Positions 59,395 through 64,000 of a DNA stretch of 64,000 nucleotides are shown here, in pieces (position 1 is the stretch's first letter; the number at the start of each line of letters is the position of its first letter). The notes under the pieces were generated by a model. The model was not told the DNA's origin, did not search any database, and saw only the letters and a list, made by a program, of their open reading frames with translations. The position numbers and the translations under genes were made by a program. The stretch comes from an uncultured Pirellulaceae bacterium (lineage in GTDB: Bacteria; Planctomycetota; Planctomycetia; Pirellulales; Pirellulaceae), in the NCBI GenBank assembly GCA_937928555.1, contig CALFWR010000006.1:1-64000 (forward strand), written 5' to 3'.

Positions 59395-60174
59395 ATGCGA
59401 GACACGCAAAGGCCAGCTTTGAATTTCCCCGCCAACAGTCGATTCAAGTTTTTACCGCAATTGAACGACATTGTTTGTAAGCAGTGGTTGGGTTCAAGGC
59501 AGAAGTTCCACGGGGCGCTTGCGGCGGAACACTTTGCGTCTGACAAACTGCAAGACAAGTTCCTTCGCGCGGTCGCGGCGAAGCGGGTGTTACCGATCAA
59601 GGAAGTCCTTGAGTCGTTTGAGTTCTTTGCCCGGGTTCGAAAGCCAATCAGGTCGCAAACGATGGCGGATCTCTGCTGCGGCCATGGCTTGCTGGGCATT
59701 CTGTTTGCGATGTTTGAACGAGATGTCGACCGTGTGCTCTTGATCGACCAAGACGAACCAGAAAGTCGTCAGAAGCTGATCGCCATCGCGAGCGAAGTCG
59801 CTCCGTGGGTTGCAGACAAAGTTGACAGCCGTCAGGAAAAAATCAGCATCGAGGATGATTGGATCGAACCGAGCATGGCGATCATGAGCGCGCACGCCTG
59901 CGGCGCTCTTTCGGATTTGTGCATCGACATCGCGATCAAGTCCGGCGGACCGATTGCGATTCTTCCCTGCTGCTACCCCAAGTCCGCCTGTTCGGCTCCG
60001 CTGTCGGTGCAGACCGCGTTTGGTTTGGAGCAAGCTTTCGACATCGACCGAACCTACCGTCTGGAATCCGCCGGTTATCGAATCCGCTGGGGCTCAATTC
60101 CCGCAGAGATCACACCGATGAACCGCATCATCTACGGAACAAAAAAACACCAGCCCGCGGAAACGAGTGAGTAA
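59395..60174 (+). CDS. SAM-dependent methyltransferase-like protein
   Basis: A 259-residue Rossmann-fold protein. It has a motif I-like segment MADLCCGHGLLGILFA near residue 83, then LLIDQDEP, MSAHACGALSDLCID and the conserved ILPCCYP. These match a bacterial class of putative methyltransferases. Substrate unknown. The final third lacks clear target motifs. Start ATG 59395. It is flanked by a stem-loop upstream and by a kinase gene, without obvious functional linkage. Confidence 0.75.
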   Translation: MRDTQRPALNFPANSRFKFLPQLNDIVCKQWLGSRQKFHGALAAEHFASDKLQDKFLRAVAAKRVLPIKEVLESFEFFARVRKPIRSQTMADLCCGHGLLGILFAMFERDVDRVLLIDQDEPESRQKLIAIASEVAPWVADKVDSRQEKISIEDDWIEPSMAIMSAHACGALSDLCIDIAIKSGGPIAILPCCYPKSACSAPLSVQTAFGLEQAFDIDRTYRLESAGYRIRWGSIPAEITPMNRIIYGTKKHQPAETSE

Positions 60175-60345
60175 GCCGGGTTCACAACTGCCAGCGATCT
60201 GCGTGCTTCCTACGAAACGGTCAAGAATTCATGAGGGACAATCGCAGGGAATTTCGCATAATAATTTCTCTGGTGGCGAACAGGACGAACCGGTTCGTAA
60301 ACTAAGATGGGCTTCAGGTAGACAATTCTTGACAAGGCTTTGAAC

Positions 60346-62490
60346 ATGACCCCCGGCACCGATATCGACCATCAAGCCGCCGAATTGTTTGAGTTGGCCT
60401 TGAATCAAGCGATGGATCGACGGCAAAGCTTTGTTATTGAACAATCGCAAGGTCAACCCGAGTTGGCCGACATGGTGCTCGAGTTACTCAAGTGTCACGG
60501 TCAGACGATGGGCCAAGATTTCCTACTGGATCGGCCTTTGCAACCGTTGCAGGCTTCCGAGCCGAACGCCGACTGCGTCGCGATCGCGGAATCAGAAGGC
60601 GATACAATCGGCCGCTACAAGCTATTGGAGAAAATCGGCGAGGGCGGTATGGGCGTTGTCTACATGGCTCAGCAAACGTCCGACGTCCAGCGACGCGTTG
60701 CGATCAAAATCATCAAGCTGGGAATGGACACCCGGCAAGTCGTTTCGCGCTTCGAATCCGAGCGACGAGCAATGGCAATTTTTGAACACCCCGGAATCAC
60801 CCGATTGCTCGACGCAGGCACGACCGAATCGGGCAGGCCATACTACGTCATGGAACTCGTCAAAGGCCGCAATGTTGTCGAATTCGCAACCACGCATCGC
60901 CTGTCGATTGAGCAGCGGTTGAAACTGATGGTCGAAATCTGTCATGCGTTTCAACACGCTCACTTGAAAGGAATCATCCACCGTGACATCAAGCCGTCGA
61001 ACATTCTGGTTGGCATGATCGATGGAAAGCCGGCTCCGAAAGTCATCGACTTCGGCATCGCCAAAGCGCTCCAGCCGGGAATGATGGGCGGCACTTATGT
61101 GACGCGTCATTCATCCTTCGTCGGAACGCCGCAGTACATGAGCCCCGAGCAGGCCGAATCCAGCGGTGTTGATGTCGATACCCGTTCGGATATCTACGGG
61201 CTTGGCGTGCTGCTTTACGAGCTCGTCACCGGCACCACACCGCTTTGCCGAAAAGAGATCAGCGAACTTAATCCGCTGGCGTTACTGGAAACGATTCGCA
61301 ACCAGAACATTGAAACGCCTTCGACACGCATCTCCAAACTTAACGCCGACGACACCAGCCGCAGCGACGAAATTGCACCGCGAAGACCAGCCGAAGGCGA
61401 CTTGCCCAGGGAACTGGACTGGATCGTGATGAAATCGCTGGCCAGGGAACGCGACCGGCGCTACCAGTCAGCCAGCGAAATGGCTGAAGATATCGAACGT
61501 TTTCTGTCAGGGGAACTGGTCGAAGCGGCCCCGCCGGGTCGTTCCTATCGGATGAAAACGCATGTCCGCAAGCACCTCAAAACGTACACGCTGGCCGCGA
61601 TCGGCGGCAGCGTGATTTTGGCATCTGCCGTTAGCAGTCTGATCTTTGGCTATCAGGCGCACGTGGCTCGCGCGGAGCAGGAACTGGCGTTGGCGGAGGT
61701 ACAAACCAAGAACCAACAACTTGAAGACAAAAATCAGGAATTGATCGAATCGAAACGGGTCATCGAAAAACACAACCTTGACACTCGTTATCGAAAAGTC
61801 CTGGATATCACTGCCGCAAAATCGCAGTACCAACAAATGGCAGATTGGTCAGGTCGATTGTTGCGTCAGTTCGATCCAACCCGTGTCAACGAGGATGCGG
61901 CGCTGGCCGGATCGCCCAAGGTGACCACGGTGACCACGGAATTGAGTCCAGTTTATGATTTCTCTGACCTCTACAAGTCACTGTCGGCACCGCTTCGCGA
62001 GGTCCTCAAGGAGCAGGTTGAGCCAATTCTGAAAATCGATCGAGAAGCAATTCAATTTCGGCGAGAGCTTGATGCAAAATTTGCTGATTCGAGCGGTGCA
62101 AAGCTCGGTTCTGAAACGATGGAGATCAAGTTCTTTTCCGGTTCCACCACCCTGGATGTGAATACTCTTGACGATTCGTTGCTGAAAAACGGCAGCCTCG
62201 TGCTGAAATCGAACATCGGAAGCCAGATAGTACTTGGCGGTGGAAAAGCCTTCGACACCATTGCCCCGGACATGGCGACGAAGTATTTTCGACTGTTGGT
62301 TCAGGAGTTTCGCCTGGAGTTTGGAGAGCTGAACCCTCGTGTTTCGATGGGGCTTAATCTGCTGGCGGCGGCGTTGATCCAGGAACAGAAATTTGATGAA
62401 GCCAGCGCGACGTTGCGTGAATCGATAAGTCTTGCCCGCGATGATCAATCTCGAAAGTCCGCCCGTCTACTGCTGGAGCAATGCAGATAG
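60346..62490 (+). CDS. Membrane Ser/Thr protein kinase (PknB-like)
   Basis: A 714-residue kinase. The N-terminal 80 residues are helical (family extension). The kinase domain (about 90-395) has glycine loop GEGGMGVVY, Lys in AIKIIK, HRDIKPSN and DFG, so it is predicted active. A transmembrane helix (about 416-436) leads to a coiled coil (about 440-480) and a C-terminal extracytoplasmic domain with late TPR-like helices. The start is ATG 60346; a TTG at 60340 is possible. A sigma factor gene (62778) lies downstream in the same direction, separated by a 187-bp element. Kinases of this kind usually sit next to TIGR02999 sigma factors. Confidence 0.92.
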   Translation: MTPGTDIDHQAAELFELALNQAMDRRQSFVIEQSQGQPELADMVLELLKCHGQTMGQDFLLDRPLQPLQASEPNADCVAIAESEGDTIGRYKLLEKIGEGGMGVVYMAQQTSDVQRRVAIKIIKLGMDTRQVVSRFESERRAMAIFEHPGITRLLDAGTTESGRPYYVMELVKGRNVVEFATTHRLSIEQRLKLMVEICHAFQHAHLKGIIHRDIKPSNILVGMIDGKPAPKVIDFGIAKALQPGMMGGTYVTRHSSFVGTPQYMSPEQAESSGVDVDTRSDIYGLGVLLYELVTGTTPLCRKEISELNPLALLETIRNQNIETPSTRISKLNADDTSRSDEIAPRRPAEGDLPRELDWIVMKSLARERDRRYQSASEMAEDIERFLSGELVEAAPPGRSYRMKTHVRKHLKTYTLAAIGGSVILASAVSSLIFGYQAHVARAEQELALAEVQTKNQQLEDKNQELIESKRVIEKHNLDTRYRKVLDITAAKSQYQQMADWSGRLLRQFDPTRVNEDAALAGSPKVTTVTTELSPVYDFSDLYKSLSAPLREVLKEQVEPILKIDREAIQFRRELDAKFADSSGAKLGSETMEIKFFSGSTTLDVNTLDDSLLKNGSLVLKSNIGSQIVLGGGKAFDTIAPDMATKYFRLLVQEFRLEFGELNPRVSMGLNLLAAALIQEQKFDEASATLRESISLARDDQSRKSARLLLEQCR

Positions 62491-62502
62491 TGTCGTCTTT
62501 CA

Positions 62503-62689
62503 ACCGGAATGATTCGCGACGACGGGCGTTGATTGCCGTTTCATCACACCAAACGTACCCCCAAAGCAGGAATTCACGCCGGGACTTCGGTTCACCTCGT
62601 TGGTAATGTCCAAAACAGGATTTTTTCATGTGAAGCCGGAACCTTTGGGTTTACTGAAAGTCGCCCCCACGCCTCGTGAATAATCCGGG
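62503..62689 (+). repeat. 187-bp inverted-repeat element, copy 8 (variant B interior)
   Basis: Same ends and exactly 187 bp, with the B interior that aligns to 33085-33271 (common CTTCGGTTCA and ACTGAAAGTC segments). It begins 12 bp after the kinase stop. The left end is mutated (ACCGGAATGATTCGCGA). No clear target duplication. Confidence 0.85.
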
Positions 62690-62777
62690 TAAAGTCAAAT
62701 CGCAATTTGTTTAAGTTATCAATCGATATGGTCAACCATGAAATTGAAAAATTGACTCTCTCGCTGTGGGGTAGAGT

Positions 62778-63359
62778 TTGAATTCCACCAACTCATCGAA
62801 TCCAGTCGATATCACACAGTTGATTGATGAGGCTCGATCTGGAAACCACGAAGCCGCCGATCGCCTGTTTACGATGGTGCTGGATGAACTCAAACGAATG
62901 GCAAGGTCACAAATGCGCAGTGAAAAAGCTGGCATCACGATCCAGGCCACGGCGTTAGTGAACGAAGTCTGGTTGAAGCTTATCGGGGCGAGAGAAGATT
63001 TTGATTTCCAGTCACGACAACACTTTTTTGTTTCGGTCGCTCAAGCAATGCGGCAGATTTTGATTGACGCAGCCCGTGCCAGAAACTCGATCAAACGCGG
63101 CGGCAATATGTCGCGCAACAGCATTCAAAACATGCAGCTGGCCAACCTTCCGCCGGATGATCAGTTGCTGGATCTTCATGAATGTCTATGTCGGTTCGAG
63201 GAAAAGTTTCCCATCAAAGCCAAAGTCGTCACGTTGCGTTATTTTGGCGGGATGACGATCGCCGACGCTGCCGAGACACTGTCGATCTCAACTGCGACCG
63301 CAGAACGCTACTGGGCATTCGCCCGCGCTTGGCTAAAACGCGAACTGTCGCAGCCCTGA
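62778..63359 (+). CDS. ECF sigma factor, TIGR02999 type
   Basis: A 193-residue ECF sigma factor. Region 2 carries the helix LFTMVLDELKRMARSQMR and the conserved ATALVNEVWLKL. Region 4 carries VVTLRYFGGMTIADAAETLSIS with SRTT-like TATAERYWAFARAWL. This is the planctomycete- and acidobacteria-rich ECF group usually coupled with Ser/Thr kinases, which fits the kinase gene upstream. The start is TTG 62778, as no closer ATG keeps region 2 whole. No anti-sigma gene is seen; control through the kinase is likely but inferred. Confidence 0.9.
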   Translation: MNSTNSSNPVDITQLIDEARSGNHEAADRLFTMVLDELKRMARSQMRSEKAGITIQATALVNEVWLKLIGAREDFDFQSRQHFFVSVAQAMRQILIDAARARNSIKRGGNMSRNSIQNMQLANLPPDDQLLDLHECLCRFEEKFPIKAKVVTLRYFGGMTIADAAETLSISTATAERYWAFARAWLKRELSQP

Positions 63360-63423
63360 AATCAACGGCTCAACTTCGCAAAGCCAATTGAAAAAGGAGC
63401 TCTTGAGTTGCGGGCTCCCTTAT

Positions 63424-63610
63424 CCGGAATTATTCACCACGACGGGCGTTAGTTTTACGTCTGGCCAACAAGAGCAAGGGAAAAGCTGAATTTCAACAAG
63501 AAATGTGAATCATTCGGTAGATGAAAACCACGGCAATCCTTTCATCGCATCAGAGTCGCGGATCACTGTCTCAACTGATTCTGACGCCCACGCCTCGTGA
63601 ATAATCCGGG
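63424..63610 (+). repeat. 187-bp inverted-repeat element, copy 9
   Basis: Full-length type A copy, flanked by the perfect direct repeat CTTAT (63419-63423 and 63611-63615). It lies in the spacer after the ECF sigma gene. Confidence 0.92.
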
Positions 63611-63642
63611 CTTATCTCTGCTGCAGATTTTTTTTGAGCGTA

Positions 63643-63687
63643 GCCCGCGTTATTCACGAGGCTTGGGCGTGACTTTCAGCTAACCCC
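63643..63687 (-). repeat. Fragment of the 187-bp element, variant B end
   Basis: CCCGCGTTATTCACGAGGC then GACTTTCAG, the right end of the B variant in reverse. The rest of the element is missing. It is 33 bp from copy 9. Confidence 0.7.
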
Positions 63688-63709
63688 AAGGCTCTTTCAG
63701 GTCGCTGGA

Positions 63710-64000
63710 TCACGCGTTTTGGTCTTCAGTCGAAGCCGTCACCACACCGCGGCAGGCACCGAACCCGATCCGGCGATGCGAGTCACTTTCGCAATGTCCG
63801 GTAAAGATCACTTCGTCACCGTCAGCAAGAAACGTCCGCTGCTCACCGGTTGGCAACTGTATCGCCGTCCGGTCACTGCCGGGTCGCGGATCGTCAATCC
63901 CGCCGTTCCACGTTAGCTCAAGCAAACAGCCGCGTTCGTTTTTCTTTGGCCCGCTGACCGTGCCACTGGCAAGCAAATCACCTGGCTGCATGTTGCATCC
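63710..64000 (-). CDS. fahA: Fumarylacetoacetase, C-terminal part (cut by window edge)
   Basis: The last 97 codons of a fumarylacetoacetase, which splits fumarylacetoacetate to fumarate and acetoacetate in tyrosine breakdown. The visible region has [39 protein letters not shown] and [11 protein letters not shown], strongly conserved at this end of FAH. The gene runs beyond 64000, so its start and active-site half are not seen. Confidence 0.9.
   Translation of the reverse strand, partial: GCNMQPGDLLASGTVSGPKKNERGCLLELTWNGGIDDPRPGSDRTAIQLPTGEQRTFLADGDEVIFTGHCESDSHRRIGFGACRGVVTASTEDQNA

Overview
The window looks like the chromosome of a planctomycete, probably of the Pirellulales. The evidence is an alternative complex III/caa3 respiratory cluster with a fused ActDE subunit, a DUF1559 prepilin-like protein, a TIGR02999-type ECF sigma factor, membrane Ser/Thr kinases with the usual planctomycete layout, and dense families of short palindromic repeats between genes. 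Base composition is moderately GC-rich, except for an AT-richer accessory patch at about 38.1-40.4 kb. This placement is inferred from gene content only.

Layout. 493-15935 (+): one long respiratory cluster, actA-actB-actC-actDE-actF, a small membrane protein, SCO, then caa3 oxidase subunits II, I, III, IV and a second subunit III-like protein. Together these carry electrons from quinol to cytochrome c to oxygen. 16114-25090 (-): thioesterase, alpha/beta hydrolase, a giant DUF4011-helicase-endonuclease protein (Hhe-like, probable phage defence), a redoxin that appears to be a selenoprotein (in-frame TGA at the catalytic cysteine, with a hairpin just downstream), a decayed gene and its PadR regulator. 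25592-29643 (-): a molybdopterin oxidoreductase, a small unknown protein, and an ECF sigma factor fused to a Ser/Thr kinase. 29711-37309: ferredoxin, AP2-like protein, DUF2459 protein, RarA, EEP-fold protein, VWA protein and L,D-transpeptidase. 37.3-41.3 kb: an accessory patch of transposase remnants, a CHC2 zinc-finger gene, a TPR-like gene and a secreted-protein gene split by a repeat element. 41620-51213: membrane protein, GlgA, beta-lactamase-fold hydrolase, GlyA, a secreted HExxH protein, an iron-type binding lipoprotein and a DUF1559 protein. 51464-56055: two divergent photolyase-family genes, one fused to a renalase-like oxidase and the other followed by DUF2256 and TIGR03643 genes. 56362-64000: unknown protein, MazF-type toxin-antitoxin pair, M28 peptidase, methyltransferase, Ser/Thr kinase, ECF sigma factor and the 3' part of a fumarylacetoacetase gene.

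A family of 187-bp elements with terminal inverted repeats runs through the window. There are seven full-length copies plus several fragments. Three copies have perfect 5-bp target duplications. One copy sits inside the signal-peptide codons of a gene, and removing the element and one duplication restores a 283-residue frame. Several others lie directly after stop codons. The strongest candidates for new biology are this element family, the selenoprotein, the sigma-kinase fusion and the photolyase-renalase fusion.
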